Origin: Methylocystis sp.
GTDB lineage: Bacteria; Pseudomonadota; Alphaproteobacteria; Rhizobiales; Beijerinckiaceae
Reading direction: 5' to 3'
DNA: 64,000 nt
NCBI GenBank assembly: GCA_002929055.1
Contig: PERY01000009.1
Span: 1 to 64,000 of the forward strand
The position numbers and the translations under genes are program-made. Positions 7,974-17,096 of this stretch are shown here, in pieces (position 1 is the stretch's first letter; each line of letters opens with the position of its first letter). The notes beneath the pieces are model-generated. The model saw nothing but the letters and a program-made list of their open reading frames with translations, was not told the DNA's origin and made no database searches.

Positions 7974-9557
7974 TTACTGCTCGTTGAGGATGCGCTTCAA
8001 CAGCTCGATGACTTCGGCAAGGCTCTTGTCCTTGGCCACGAGCTCTTCGATCTTCCTGACGGCGTGGAGCACCGTCGTATGATCGCGCCCGCCGAAACGC
8101 CGGCCGATCTCGGGAAGCGACCGCAGCGTCAGCGTTTTGGAGAGATACATCGCAATCTGACGCGGGCGAACGACATTCGCTGTGCGGCGCGAGGAGAGAA
8201 TGTCCGCGCGCGAGATGCTGTAATGCGATGCGACGAGCTTCTGGATGTCGTCGATCTTGACGCGCTTGGGCTCTTGCGTGCGCACCAGATCGCGGATCGC
8301 CGTTTCGGCGGTCTCCACAGATAGCGGCGCGCCGTTCAGCGTCACATGCGCAAGCAGGCGGTTGATCGCGCCTTCGAGATCGCGGCCGTTGGTGACGATC
8401 GTGCGCGCGACGTAGGAGATGACTTCCGGCGGCACATGAAAGCCGGGCTGCGTCTCCTGCGCGGCGGCGATCCGCGCCGTCAGGATCTTGACGCGCAGCG
8501 ACTCGTCGAGCGGCTGGATGTCCACGCACAGGCCGCCCTTGAAGCGCGACAGCACGCGCTCGTCGAGCGTGTCGAGATCGGAGGGCGGACGGTCGGCGGC
8601 GACGACGACCTGACGCCCCGCGTCGATCAGCGCATTGAGCGTGTGGCAGAACTCCTGCTGGATGGACTTGCCCTGAAGAAACTGCACGTCGTCGATGATC
8701 AGCATGTCGATCGTGCGCAGCCGCTCCTTGAAGGCGAGCGAGGTCTGCGTGTTGAGCGACGAGACGAAGCCGCTCATGAAGCGTTCCGCCGTAAGATAGA
8801 CGGCGCGGCGACGGTTGTCGTTCGTCGCATGGGCGAGCGCCTGTAGCAGATGCGTCTTGCCAAGCCCGACCGCCGCATGGGCGTAGAGCGGGTTGAACAT
8901 CGGCGTGTCGCCGGGGCGCGCCTCGGCAACGCGGCAGGCGGCTGCATAAGCAAGCTGGTTCGACGGTCCGACCAGAAACGTCGAGAACGACAAACGTCGG
9001 TCGAGCGGCGAGCCCATGAAGGCGTCGCTTTCAGCGCGCGGCGCGAGGCGCCCGTTGCGGCGCGCCGTTGCGCCCGTCTCAGTCGTCTCGGGTGCGCTCG
9101 CAAAGGCCGGGGGCGTCGGCTGCGTCAACAGCGACGCGGAGCTTTCTGCGTCGCGCTCTGCGCCATTCTCGCGCGGTTTGATCCTGCGCGCAGACGTGCG
9201 CACGTCGATCGTCACACGCTCGACCTTGCCGAATTCGCTCGATGTTCGCGCCTTGATAAGAGAAGAGTAGCGAGACTGCACCCAGCTCTTCAGAAACTTC
9301 GTCGGCACGCTGAGATAGACCGATCCGCCATCTATGCGATCGAGCTCCAGCCGCGTGAACCACGAATTATAGACAGCGTCCCCAAGTTCGGCGCGCAGCC
9401 GGTGACGGACTCGCTCCCAGCGCTTCTGGTCGTTGGCGGAAAATCCGTCTCTCGGCACTTCAGCCACTTTACGTTGCTCCAGCATCTGCGACCTGCTCAA
9501 AAAATGCGCGCGAAACATCCCGGCCACGAAATACGCGGTCGTTGCGCTCATCGTCAT
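7974..9557 (-). CDS. dnaA: Chromosomal replication initiator DnaA
   Basis: A 527-residue initiator. Domain I has [22 protein letters not shown] variable linker (about residues 115-175) is Ser/Ala/Thr-rich. The AAA+ domain has Walker [10 protein letters not shown], Walker [12 protein letters not shown] and sensor-1 region [12 protein letters not shown]-terminal domain IV carries the DnaA-box-binding helix-turn-helix with the signature [17 protein letters not shown]. It binds DnaA boxes and melts oriC. The frame opens at 9557 ([10 protein letters not shown]); in-frame ATGs at 9518 and 9485 ([10 protein letters not shown]) would shorten the unusual N-terminal extension to a more standard length, and I cannot decide between them. 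dnaN is not adjacent: a 0.9 kb gap and rpsT lie upstream instead. Confidence 0.97.
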   Translation of the reverse strand: MTMSATTAYFVAGMFRAHFLSRSQMLEQRKVAEVPRDGFSANDQKRWERVRHRLRAELGDAVYNSWFTRLELDRIDGGSVYLSVPTKFLKSWVQSRYSSLIKARTSSEFGKVERVTIDVRTSARRIKPRENGAERDAESSASLLTQPTPPAFASAPETTETGATARRNGRLAPRAESDAFMGSPLDRRLSFSTFLVGPSNQLAYAAACRVAEARPGDTPMFNPLYAHAAVGLGKTHLLQALAHATNDNRRRAVYLTAERFMSGFVSSLNTQTSLAFKERLRTIDMLIIDDVQFLQGKSIQQEFCHTLNALIDAGRQVVVAADRPPSDLDTLDERVLSRFKGGLCVDIQPLDESLRVKILTARIAAAQETQPGFHVPPEVISYVARTIVTNGRDLEGAINRLLAHVTLNGAPLSVETAETAIRDLVRTQEPKRVKIDDIQKLVASHYSISRADILSSRRTANVVRPRQIAMYLSKTLTLRSLPEIGRRFGGRDHTTVLHAVRKIEELVAKDKSLAEVIELLKRILNEQ

Positions 9558-10444
9558 CGGGTGATTTTCAAGGCGACGAGAAGGGTCGCCTGCTAATGCG
9601 GAAATTCAACACGGCGGACCAACTGCAAAGCCCGCTGAAGCAAATTCAACCTTTCCATAATCCGACGCGCTCTTCACTCTGGACGCAAGCGATGCGGAGA
9701 GGACGCGAAAGCTCCAACCCCCAAGGATGGTTTTGGCTCGCCGATCGTTCGTCATGACAAAACCCCTCAGAAACCGAGGCTACGAAAAGCCTCGGAGCAA
9801 TGTGCTTCAGCAAGCTACGCGCCGTACGTTACGCCAGCGCGAACTGATCGCTTGATTTTACGCCGAACCGGATGGGAAGCGCCCGAACGTCACAAGCTGA
9901 GGCGCGTAGGACAGGATATCGACATTGCATCGCTCCCTTCAAACGCTCAGCCTTCAGCTGCGGTTTCGACGTCGAGCGCTTTCGTTCGACAAAAACGAAA
10001 CTACACGCGAGATGCTTCACACGCAACGACCCTCGTCATGGTCGGGTCACGGTTTCGTCGCGCATGTGGCGCGCTTGCACACGCTCAGCTATGGCTCCAA
10101 CTCTAAACTCATGATTCAGCGCGGCTAACAATTCAAATGCACGGAAAGTGCGTGAAGCTGCGCTTTCCCAATGGGTGCGTGCGTTCGCCGTCGACAATCG
10201 ATGTCAAGTGGATGAAGCGCGACCGTTGTGTGACGGCTTAGCTACAAGAGATTGAATTGCGAGCCGTTTGCTTGCGCGCAACTTTCAAGCGAAAAAAAAA
10301 ATTTCATGCGTGTGTCATCCACGCGGCATGCGCCAAACTCGACATCAGAAAAATCAAAAAAAAGCCCGGTTAGAGCGGGCTTTTTCTCATTTGCTTTACA
10401 ACCTGCCGACAAGGCAAAGTCTGCACGCTAAAAGCGCAATCTGC
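9558..10444. other. dnaA-rpsT intergenic region, 0.9 kb, no convincing gene
   Basis: The longest non-coding stretch in the window. It holds the dnaA leader on its left side, a perfect 7-bp hairpin (CCGAGGC/GCCTCGG, 9774-9795), an A-rich tract at about 10290-10302, and the rpsT terminator on the right. I found no 9-mer matching TTATNCACA. The closest are two TCATCCAC cores (10210-10217 on the minus strand and about 10315-10322 on the plus strand), each with two mismatches to the consensus. Reading frames of 60-84 codons here show no family resemblance. It could be a long regulated dnaA leader or a diverged origin; the second is not supported by the sequence. Confidence 0.55.
10357..10386 (-). 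terminator. Intrinsic terminator of rpsT
   Basis: A stem GCCCG/CGGGC (10364-10368 with 10376-10380) with loop GTTAGAG is extended by A5/T5 flanks. On the minus strand it follows the rpsT stop by about 60 bp and is followed by a long T-rich run, the form of a strong rho-independent terminator. The A/T flanks make it nearly symmetric, so it could also stop transcription on the plus strand. Confidence 0.85.
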
Positions 10445-10717
10445 TCAGCCTTTGGCCGACAGGGCCTTCACGCTCGCCGTCAGGCGCGAAACTTTGCGCG
10501 AGGCGGTGTTCTTGTGAATCACGCCCTTCTGCGCGGCGCGCATCATCTCCGGCACGGCGGTCTGCAACGCCGTCGCGGCGAGCGCGGCGTCCCCGGCGGC
10601 GATCGCCTCCTCGACCTTGCGAACATAAGTGCGCATGCGGCTGCGGCGCGCACGATTGACCACGGTGCGGCGCTCGATTTTGCGAACGGCTTTCTTGGCC
10701 GAAGCAGTATTGGCCAT
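10445..10717 (-). CDS. rpsT: 30S ribosomal protein S20
   Basis: A 90-residue basic ribosomal protein of the small subunit that binds 16S rRNA near helices 9 and 44. It begins [17 protein letters not shown], the standard S20 opening, continues with [19 protein letters not shown] and ends with the conserved [16 protein letters not shown] and a short tail. Start chosen at ATG 10717, which matches the family; the open frame upstream is not S20. The dnaA/rpsT adjacency is common in alphaproteobacteria. It is followed by a clear intrinsic terminator at 10357-10386. Confidence 0.98.
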   Translation of the reverse strand: MANTASAKKAVRKIERRTVVNRARRSRMRTYVRKVEEAIAAGDAALAATALQTAVPEMMRAAQKGVIHKNTASRKVSRLTASVKALSAKG

Positions 10718-10837
10718 GTCTTGTGTGTCCTCGAAGCTGTGGGGCGTTCTGGTCGCCAAAAACCGATGCGGCCGCGAAATCGCGGCCACGTGGCGCGGTT
10801 TATAAGCGCGGCGCGGCCCTTTCGTCAATGGCGCCCG

Positions 10838-11611
10838 TCACCGGTTCTGAAAGGCGGGCTTCCGCTTCGCGATGAAGGCGGCCATGCCCTCTTTCTGGTC
10901 ATGCGTCGCGAAGAGGGAGTAGAAGAGCCGCCGTTCGAGCTTCACGCCCTGAGCCAGTGTGGTCTCGAAGGCGGCGTTAACCGCCTCCTTGGCCATGAGG
11001 GCGGCCGGAAGCGGCATGGCGGCGATGGCGGAAGCGGCCTTCAGCGCCTCCGCCACGAGGTCCGCGGCCGGTACAACCCGGGAAACGAGGCCTGCGCGCT
11101 CGGCCTCCTCGGCTCCCATCATTCGGCCCGTGAGCACCAGGTCCATGGCCTTGGCCTTGCCGATCGCCCGGGTGAGCCGCTGCGTGCCGCCCGCGCCCGG
11201 GATGACGCCTATCTTGATCTCCGGCTGGCCGAATTGGGCCGTATCGGCGGCGATGATGAAGTCGCACATCATGGCGAGTTCGCATCCGCCGCCCAGCGCG
11301 AAGCCGGCGACGGCGGCGACGATGGGTTTACGGATGCGCGTCACCGCGTCCCAGCGTCCGATGAAGTCGCCGAGAAAGGCTTCCGAAAAGGTCTTGTCGG
11401 CCATCTCCTTGATGTCGGCGCCGGCCGCGAAGGCCTTCTCGGAGCCGGTGAGGACGATGCAGCCGATGTTGGCGTCGGCCTCGAAGCCCGTGAGCGCGCA
11501 ATCCAGCTCGCCGATAAGCTGCGCATTTAGAGCGTTCAGCGCCTGCGGGCGATTGAGCCCCACGAGCGCGACGCGCCCGTGAGTCTCGATTTCGATCGTG
11601 TCGTAGCTCAT
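10838..11611 (-). CDS. Enoyl-CoA hydratase (crotonase family)
   Basis: A 257-residue crotonase, cytosolic, that hydrates 2-trans-enoyl-CoA to 3-hydroxyacyl-CoA in beta-oxidation or related routes. The oxyanion-hole residues lie in [10 protein letters not shown] and [14 protein letters not shown]. Both catalytic glutamates are present: Glu in GGGCELA and Glu in [18 protein letters not shown]. Length and motifs are those of short-chain enoyl-CoA hydratase (FadB1x/EchA8 type). It lies 21 bp behind the Rrf2-type regulator on the same strand and probably belongs to the coaBC-dut-rrf2 transcript. The exact physiological substrate cannot be read from the sequence. Confidence 0.93.
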   Translation of the reverse strand: MSYDTIEIETHGRVALVGLNRPQALNALNAQLIGELDCALTGFEADANIGCIVLTGSEKAFAAGADIKEMADKTFSEAFLGDFIGRWDAVTRIRKPIVAAVAGFALGGGCELAMMCDFIIAADTAQFGQPEIKIGVIPGAGGTQRLTRAIGKAKAMDLVLTGRMMGAEEAERAGLVSRVVPAADLVAEALKAASAIAAMPLPAALMAKEAVNAAFETTLAQGVKLERRLFYSLFATHDQKEGMAAFIAKRKPAFQNR

Positions 11612-11632
11612 GCGGGCCTCCCTGGTCTGCGA

Positions 11633-12070
11633 TCAGATGTCGAAGTCGCCGGCGACCTGCTTCTCGCCAAAGCCCTGCGCGAGGGCGCGGGCGTAGAGAT
11701 CTTCGAGCGTGATGTCGTCGAGCCGCGCCAGCGCGGCCTCCTCCGTCTCCGCGATCAGCGGCTCCAGAACCGCGACCAGCAGCGCGGGCGCCTGGTCCTC
11801 ATCCTCTTCGGCCCGAAGCGCCACGCGAACGATTTCGCCAACGCAAAGACGGCGCCGCTCTCTTGCGAGTTCATATCCGCCCGCCGGGCCGCGCACGCTC
11901 TTTAAAATCCCCGCGCGAACCAGCGCCTGCAGCAGCGTCTCGAGGCGGCGGGGCGGCAATTCATGACGCGCGGCGAGCTCCTTGGAGGAGACGGGCCGGC
12001 CGCGCGAATGGAGCGCGACGTCCAGCGCCGCCATCAGCGCAAAGCGCGCAGGCCGAGGCAGCAGCTTCAT
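11633..12070 (-). CDS. Rrf2-family transcriptional regulator
   Basis: A 145-residue protein with the Rrf2 winged helix: [40 protein letters not shown] as recognition unit, then the wing [14 protein letters not shown]. Rrf2 proteins such as IscR and NsrR carry three cysteines binding an Fe-S cluster about 90-110 residues in. Here only one Cys is visible ([10 protein letters not shown]), so a classical cluster is unlikely and sensing, if any, must be different. Its ATG overlaps the dut stop by 4 bp (ATGA), so it is translationally coupled to dut. Possible targets include its own operon. CymR-like non-Fe-S members are precedents. Confidence 0.88.
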   Translation of the reverse strand: MKLLPRPARFALMAALDVALHSRGRPVSSKELAARHELPPRRLETLLQALVRAGILKSVRGPAGGYELARERRRLCVGEIVRVALRAEEDEDQAPALLVAVLEPLIAETEEAALARLDDITLEDLYARALAQGFGEKQVAGDFDI

Positions 12071-12531
12071 GCGCCGGTTTCCCCGCCAATGCCCGTCGAG
12101 CCGAAGCCCCCCGCCCCGCGCGAGCTTTCGGCAAGTTCGTCCGTTTCGATCAGAATGGCGCGCGCCACCGGCGCGATCACGAGTTGCGCGATGCGCATGC
12201 CGCGCGTGATCTCGAAAGGCTGGCCGCCGTGGTTGACCAGCAGCGCCTTTACTTCGCCGCGGTAGTCGCTGTCGATGGTGCCGGGCGCATTGAGCACGGT
12301 GACGCCATGATTGACTGCGAGCCCCGAGCGCGGCCGCACTTGCGCCTCGTAGCCCGCCGGCAGCTCGATCTGCAAACCTGTCGGTATGAGGTCGCGCGCG
12401 CCGGGCTCGAGCACCAGCTTCTGCCCGGCGGGAAGCGCTGCATAGATATCGAGACCGGCCGCGCCATCGCTCGCATAGGCGGGCGCGGGCAATCCTTCAC
12501 CATTCGCGAGGCGTCGGAAAGAGACATTCAT
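12067..12531 (-). CDS. dut: dUTP diphosphatase
   Basis: A 154-residue trimeric dUTPase that hydrolyses dUTP to dUMP and pyrophosphate, limiting uracil in DNA and feeding dTMP synthesis. All five motifs are present: [10 protein letters not shown] (1), [11 protein letters not shown] (2), [15 protein letters not shown] (3, catalytic Asp), [10 protein letters not shown] (4) and the C-terminal lid GAGGFGSTG (5). It overlaps coaBC by 4 bp upstream and the Rrf2 gene by 4 bp downstream. The coaBC-dut order is widespread in proteobacteria. Confidence 0.97.
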   Translation of the reverse strand: MNVSFRRLANGEGLPAPAYASDGAAGLDIYAALPAGQKLVLEPGARDLIPTGLQIELPAGYEAQVRPRSGLAVNHGVTVLNAPGTIDSDYRGEVKALLVNHGGQPFEITRGMRIAQLVIAPVARAILIETDELAESSRGAGGFGSTGIGGETGA

Positions 12532-13781
12532 TCTGCGGCCTCGCTCTTCGCAAGCCGTTCGGCAAGGCGGGCGACAAGCCGCTCGGCGACCGATTCCTTG
12601 CGCATGCGCGGCCAGCTTTCGACGCCCGCGTGCGAAACGAGATGCGCCTCATTGGCGTCGCCGCCGAAAACGCCCGAGCCTTCCGAGACGTCATTGGCGA
12701 CGATGAGGTCGCAGCCCTTGCGCAAAAGTTTCTCCCTAGCGTGGGGAATCACGTCGCGCGTTTCGGCGGCAAAGCCGACGACGAGGCGCGGCCGCTTCGG
12801 CGAACGCGCCACGCTTGCAAGAATGTCGGGGTTTTCGACGAGCGCGAAAGACGGAGCCGAGGCCCCCTGCTCTTTCTTTATCTTCTGCGCGGCGGCCTCG
12901 ACGCGCCAGTCGGCCACCGCCGCCGCGCCGATGAAGACGTCGGCCGGCAGCGCAGCCTCCACGGCGGCGAACATCTCGCGCGCGCTCTCTATATGAATCA
13001 CCTCGCAGCCGCGCGGATCGGCGATCGTCACCGGGCCGGAAACGAGCGTCACCCGCGCTCCGGCCGCGGCGGCCGCCGCCGCGATGGCGTGGCCCTGCTT
13101 ACCCGAGGAGCGATTGGAGATATAGCGCACGGGGTCGATCGCCTCATGCGTCGGCCCGGAGGTGACGATGACGTGGCGGCCGGAAAGCGGTCCGTCTGTC
13201 CGCGGAACGGGCAAGGGCAGGCGCGTATCCGCCTTGATCGCCGCCTCGACCGCCGCGACGATCTCCAGCGGCTCGCTCATTCGGCCGGGCCCATATTCGC
13301 CGCAGGCCATCTCGCCGTCGTCGGGGCCGGCAAACAGCGCGCCGTCCTGCCTCAAGGTCGCGACATTGCGCTGCGTCGCGGGCGCGAGCCACATGCGGAC
13401 GTTCATCGCCGGCGCAAAAAGCGCGCGCTTGTCGGTCGCCAGCAGCAGCGTGGTTGCGAGATCGTCGCAGAGCCCCTGCGCGGCGCGGGCGAGAAGATGC
13501 GCGGTCGCCGGGGCGACGACGATAAGATCGGCCTCGCGCGAGAGCTGGATATGGCCCATCTCCTGCTCGTCCGTCGCGGAGAAGAGATCGTCGGAAACTT
13601 TCTCGTTCGTGAGGCTCGTAAAGGCGAGCGGCGTGACGAATTCCCTGGCGGCGGCGGTCATGACGACGCGCACACGCGCGCCGCGTTCGCGCAGACGGCG
13701 CACGAGATCGAGCGACTTATAGGCCGCGATCCCGCCGCCGACGACAAGCAAAATCCGCTTGCCTTCAAGGCTTTGCGTCAT
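12528..13781 (-). CDS. coaBC: Bifunctional phosphopantothenoylcysteine decarboxylase/phosphopantothenate-cysteine ligase
   Basis: About 417 residues. The N-terminal flavoprotein decarboxylase (CoaC) has [24 protein letters not shown], the PASANT-like segment [16 protein letters not shown] and the substrate motif PAMNVRMW. The C-terminal synthetase (CoaB) has [27 protein letters not shown] and [16 protein letters not shown]. Together they convert 4'-phosphopantothenate and Cys to 4'-phosphopantetheine in CoA synthesis. I start at ATG 13781, preceded by GGGCAGGT, rather than the TTG at 13796. First gene of an apparent operon with dut, rrf2 and ech. Confidence 0.96.
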   Translation of the reverse strand: MTQSLEGKRILLVVGGGIAAYKSLDLVRRLRERGARVRVVMTAAAREFVTPLAFTSLTNEKVSDDLFSATDEQEMGHIQLSREADLIVVAPATAHLLARAAQGLCDDLATTLLLATDKRALFAPAMNVRMWLAPATQRNVATLRQDGALFAGPDDGEMACGEYGPGRMSEPLEIVAAVEAAIKADTRLPLPVPRTDGPLSGRHVIVTSGPTHEAIDPVRYISNRSSGKQGHAIAAAAAAAGARVTLVSGPVTIADPRGCEVIHIESAREMFAAVEAALPADVFIGAAAVADWRVEAAAQKIKKEQGASAPSFALVENPDILASVARSPKRPRLVVGFAAETRDVIPHAREKLLRKGCDLIVANDVSEGSGVFGGDANEAHLVSHAGVESWPRMRKESVAERLVARLAERLAKSEAAE

Positions 13782-13924
13782 TACCTGCCCGACCAATCGG
13801 CTGCTCCCTCGCTCGTTGCGCGCGGAGAATACAGATTTTGGCGCGCAAGGCCAAAGTGGCTATCGGCATGGACCTTTCGAGGCCGGGCCGATAGGCTCCG
13901 CGATCCCTCGTCCAAGGCGAATCC

Positions 13925-14461
13925 ATGACCTTTTCCTCCCTTCTGCGCCTGCCGCCTGGATTGCTGCTCGCGTTGCTCGTTTTCCCAGCGCCGTTGCAGG
14001 CGCGCGACAAGGAGCGCCCTGCCGTCAACATTCCGCCGGAGGCGACGGCGCCGGCGCCCGAGCAGAAGCTGGCGACCCGGGGCCGCACCTTCGTGCCGCT
14101 GCATTCGACGCTCATCGGCCACGGCGGAGTCACCCGGCTCAACTTCTCCGGCACGCTTTCGATCCACAACGCCTCGGCGACGAATCTGCTGGCGGTCGAG
14201 AGGGTCGACTACCGCAGCGGCGCCGGCGAAGTGGTCGAGGCCTACGTCACGGAGCCCCTCTATCTGAAGCCCTACGCCTCGATGCAGATCGCCATTGCGC
14301 AGGACGACGTGCGCGCGGGCGTGGGTGCGAGTTTCACGGTGGACTGGTCGACTCCCGCAGGTGGCGACGAGCCCGTCATCGAGGCGGCGATGGCCTCCTT
14401 CGTCGGGACGCACAGCTACAGTTTCCTCTCGCCCGGCCGGCGGGTCGCGCGCCCGCAATGA
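13925..14461 (+). CDS. Secreted DUF3124 protein
   Basis: A 178-residue protein with a Sec signal peptide (LLRLPPGLLLALLVFPAPLQ, cleavage after QA). The mature part fits DUF3124: YVPL-like FVPLHSTLIGHGGVTRLNFS, LSIHNASATNLLAVERVDYR, and GSGASFTVDW-like VGASFTVDWSTPAGGDEPVIEA. The family is periplasmic, small and of unknown function; it is found in cyanobacteria and proteobacteria. It lies divergent from coaBC and 16 bp before recF, so it may share the recF transcript, but no functional link is evident. Confidence 0.8.
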   Translation: MTFSSLLRLPPGLLLALLVFPAPLQARDKERPAVNIPPEATAPAPEQKLATRGRTFVPLHSTLIGHGGVTRLNFSGTLSIHNASATNLLAVERVDYRSGAGEVVEAYVTEPLYLKPYASMQIAIAQDDVRAGVGASFTVDWSTPAGGDEPVIEAAMASFVGTHSYSFLSPGRRVARPQ

Positions 14462-14477
14462 CCTGTCCGACCGCGCG

Positions 14478-15596
14478 ATGAGCCCGCCCGCGCCGCTCGT
14501 GCGGCGCCTCACGCTTTCCGATTACCGCTCCTACGCTTCGGCGCGCTGCGACATTGGCGCAAGGCTCGTCGCGCTCACGGGCGAGAACGGCGCCGGCAAG
14601 ACCAATGTGCTCGAGGCGCTTTCACTCTTCTCGCCCGGTCGCGGACTGAGGCGTGCCGAGCTCTCCGAATGCGCGCGCCGCGACGGCGCCGGCGGCTTCG
14701 CCGTGTCGATCGAGATCGAGAGCGAAGGCGCGACGGCGCAACTCGGGCATGGGCTGACGCCGGAGGGCGAGCGACAGTTTCGAATCGAACGCGCGCCTGT
14801 CGGCTCTGCGCGCGCCTTCGCCGATCACATCCGCGCGCTGTGGCTCACGCCCGCGATGGACGGGCTTTTCATGGGGCCGGCTGGCGAGCGGAGGCGCTTT
14901 CTCGACCGTCTTGCGCTCGGCGTCGACGCCGATCACGGCGCGCGGGTGAATAAGCTTGAACGCGCGCTGCGCAATCGCAACCGATTGCTGGAGGAAGGCG
15001 TCTCCGACCGGCGCTGGCTCGACGCCGCCGAACAGGAAATCGCCGCGCTGGGCGTAGCGGTAGCGGCGGCGCGGCGCGAGACGGTGACGCGGCTCGCTTC
15101 CCTCATCGTCGCAAGCGAGAGCGTGTTTCCCTGGGCGGAAATCGCTATCGACGGGGAAGTCGAGAAGCGCCTCGGGACCAGCTCAGCGCTCGCGGTCGAG
15201 GAATGGATGCGCGACGAACTCGCCGCCACCCGCCGCCGCGACGCCGCCGCGGGCCGCACGCTCACCGGCCCGCAGACGAGCGACCTCGCCGTGCGCCACG
15301 GCCCCAAGGACGAAGCCGCGCGCGACTGCTCCACCGGCGAACAGAAGGCGCTGCTGATGGGCCTCACTTTGGCGCATGCCCGCCTCGTCGGCGAGATGAC
15401 CGGCAAGGCGCCGCTGCTGCTGCTGGATGAAGTCGCGGCGCATTTCGATCCGAAACGGCGCGAGGCGTTGTTTGCGGAACTGGAGACGCTAGGCGGCCAG
15501 GTCTGGATGACGGGCGCGGACCCGCTGCTGTTCGCGTCGCTCGAAGGACGCGCGGAGACGTTGCTGGTGACGCCGGGGAGGATTATCAAAACCTGA
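14478..15596 (+). CDS. recF: DNA replication and repair protein RecF
   Basis: A 372-residue SMC-like ATPase that helps load RecA at single-strand gaps. Walker A is GENGAGKTNVLEA near residue 35, the signature region is STGEQKALLMGL, and Walker B is LLLLDEVAAHFD. The N-terminal RLTLSDYRSYASARCDI is typical of RecF. I start at ATG 14478 (MSPPAPLVRR); the longer open frame overlaps the upstream DUF3124 gene and lacks homologous sequence. gyrB lies 4 kb further on, so the ancestral recF-gyrB neighbourhood is interrupted by an alcohol dehydrogenase, recQ and a GST. Confidence 0.96.
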   Translation: MSPPAPLVRRLTLSDYRSYASARCDIGARLVALTGENGAGKTNVLEALSLFSPGRGLRRAELSECARRDGAGGFAVSIEIESEGATAQLGHGLTPEGERQFRIERAPVGSARAFADHIRALWLTPAMDGLFMGPAGERRRFLDRLALGVDADHGARVNKLERALRNRNRLLEEGVSDRRWLDAAEQEIAALGVAVAAARRETVTRLASLIVASESVFPWAEIAIDGEVEKRLGTSSALAVEEWMRDELAATRRRDAAAGRTLTGPQTSDLAVRHGPKDEAARDCSTGEQKALLMGLTLAHARLVGEMTGKAPLLLLDEVAAHFDPKRREALFAELETLGGQVWMTGADPLLFASLEGRAETLLVTPGRIIKT

Positions 15597-15598
15597 TG

Positions 15599-15682
15599 CG
15601 TCATTGCGAGCGAAGCGAAGCAATCCAGAGCCGCGCGCGTCGCTCTGGATTGCTTCGTCGGCTTCGCCTCCTCGCAATGACG
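15599..15682. repeat. Palindromic element, family A copy 1
   Basis: An 84-bp imperfect palindrome that starts CGTCATTGCGAGCGAAGCG and ends CTCCTCGCAATGACG, with inner arms CAATCCAGAG and CTCTGGATTG. The left arm is the short type (GCGAAGCGAAGC), the right arm the longer type with TCGGCTTCGCCTC. It lies between the converging recF and alcohol dehydrogenase genes. Three more copies occur in this window. Confidence 0.9.
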
Positions 15683-15692
15683 GCCGGTGCGC

Positions 15693-16862
15693 TTACGGCC
15701 GCATCACCGCCTTGATGCAGCCGTCCTTGCGGTTGCGGAAGGCCTTGTAGAGCTCCGGCCCCTCCTCCAGCGTGCCGTGATGCGTGACGACGAAGGAGGG
15801 GTCTATGTCGCCGCGCTCGATGCGCTCCATCAGCTTGCGCATATAGCGCTGCACCGGCGTCTGCGCCATGCGGAAGGTGAGGCCGCGATTGAGCGCCGAA
15901 CCCATCGGGATCTTGTCGACGAAGCCGCCATAGACGCCAACGATCGACACTGTGCCGAAGTTGCGGCAGCAATGAATCGCCTGGCGCAAAACATGCGGTT
16001 GATCGGTCCCCAGATACGCCGCGACCTTCGCGCGGTCGATGAAGGAATCGATACTGCCTGTGGGATCGGGCTCCGTGCCGACAGCGTCGATGCAGGCGTC
16101 GGCGCCCCGGCCCTTGGTGAAGCTTTGAATCGCCTCATAGACGTCGACCTTGTGAAAATCGAGCGTTTCCGCGCCGGCCTTTTCGGCAAGCGCCAGGCGC
16201 TCGGGAATGTGGTCGATGGCGATGACTCGCTCGGCGCCGAGCATGAAGGCGCTGCGTATCGCAAACTGTCCTACCGGCCCGCAGCCCCATATGGCGATCG
16301 TGTCGCCGGGTTTGATGTCGCAAAATTCCGCGGCCATGTAGCCGGTGGGGAAGATATCGGAGAGAAACAGCGCCTGATCGTCGGTGAGCGTATCGGGCAC
16401 CTTGATCGGTCCCGCATCCGCGTGCGGCACGCGCAGATATTCCGCCTGACCGCCGCGATAGCCGCCCAGGAGATGCGAATAGCCGTAAAGCCCCGCTGGC
16501 GAATGGCCCCACAGAGCTTCGGCCTTCTCATGATCGGGGTTCGTGCGCTCGCATGCGGAAAAAAATCCGCGCTGGCAGAACCAGCATTCGCCGCATGAAA
16601 TGGTGAAGGGCACGACGACGCGGTCGCCGGCTTTGAGATTCTTCACGTCAGGGCCGACCTCGACAACCTCCCCCATCGTCTCGTGCCCCATGACGTCGCC
16701 ATGGTGCATCTGGGGAATGACGCCGTCGTAGATGTGTACGTCCGAGCCGCAGATGGCGCAGGCCGTGACCTTCACGATGACGTCGCGCGGGTCTTCAATT
16801 CCGGGGTCCGGAACGCTTTCGCAACGAATGTCGCCTTTGCCGTGAAAGGTGAGCGCTCTCAT
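15693..16862 (-). CDS. Zinc-dependent alcohol dehydrogenase (formaldehyde/threonine dehydrogenase-like)
   Basis: A 389-residue medium-chain dehydrogenase. Catalytic zinc ligands lie in [14 protein letters not shown] (Cys) and [12 protein letters not shown] (His, Glu). The structural-zinc loop has four Cys in [16 protein letters not shown]. The NAD-binding turn is [10 protein letters not shown]. The overall pattern fits the glutathione-independent formaldehyde dehydrogenase/threonine dehydrogenase-like branch, whose members oxidise various alcohols and aldehydes; the substrate cannot be fixed from sequence. Start at ATG 16862 ([10 protein letters not shown]). Its flanks carry family A palindromes on both sides. 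Confidence 0.9.
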   Translation of the reverse strand: MRALTFHGKGDIRCESVPDPGIEDPRDVIVKVTACAICGSDVHIYDGVIPQMHHGDVMGHETMGEVVEVGPDVKNLKAGDRVVVPFTISCGECWFCQRGFFSACERTNPDHEKAEALWGHSPAGLYGYSHLLGGYRGGQAEYLRVPHADAGPIKVPDTLTDDQALFLSDIFPTGYMAAEFCDIKPGDTIAIWGCGPVGQFAIRSAFMLGAERVIAIDHIPERLALAEKAGAETLDFHKVDVYEAIQSFTKGRGADACIDAVGTEPDPTGSIDSFIDRAKVAAYLGTDQPHVLRQAIHCCRNFGTVSIVGVYGGFVDKIPMGSALNRGLTFRMAQTPVQRYMRKLMERIERGDIDPSFVVTHHGTLEEGPELYKAFRNRKDGCIKAVMRP

Positions 16863-16967
16863 ATACAATGCCTTCGGTTCCGCCGGACGCGGAAATGCCG
16901 CCCGCCCAGGCGCGCGCCCCTGTGAGCAACTTGCGCCGCTATCGATGGTTCCCGCCGCCGCAGCGCA

Positions 16968-17051
16968 CGTCATTGCGAGGAGGTGAAGCCGACGAAGCAA
17001 TCCGAAGAATCATTGACGCCTCTGGATTGCTTCGCTTCGCTCGCAATGACG
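16968..17051. repeat. Palindromic element, family A copy 2
   Basis: Runs from CGTCATTGCGAGGAGGTGAAG to GCTTCGCTCGCAATGACG. Here the longer arm is on the left and the short arm on the right, the reverse of copy 1, and the centre is diverged (ATCATTGACGC). Located between the alcohol dehydrogenase and recQ start regions. Confidence 0.88.
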
Positions 17052-17096
17052 GACGGCAAACTCGCGCTCGCGTCCTGTTCATGCTAACTGCGCGTG

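Noticed and set aside
9774-9795. Perfect 7-bp hairpin as a terminator
   Set aside because: No gene ends nearby on either strand and the flanks lack a clean T-run; may be part of the dnaA leader instead.
9852-10106. Plus-strand 84-aa ORF in the dnaA-rpsT gap
   Set aside because: No ribosome site, no family resemblance, and competing overlapping frames of equal length.
9558-10444. Chromosome origin oriC next to dnaA
   Set aside because: No TTATNCACA-type DnaA boxes or clustered AT-rich 13-mers; two near matches have two mismatches each.
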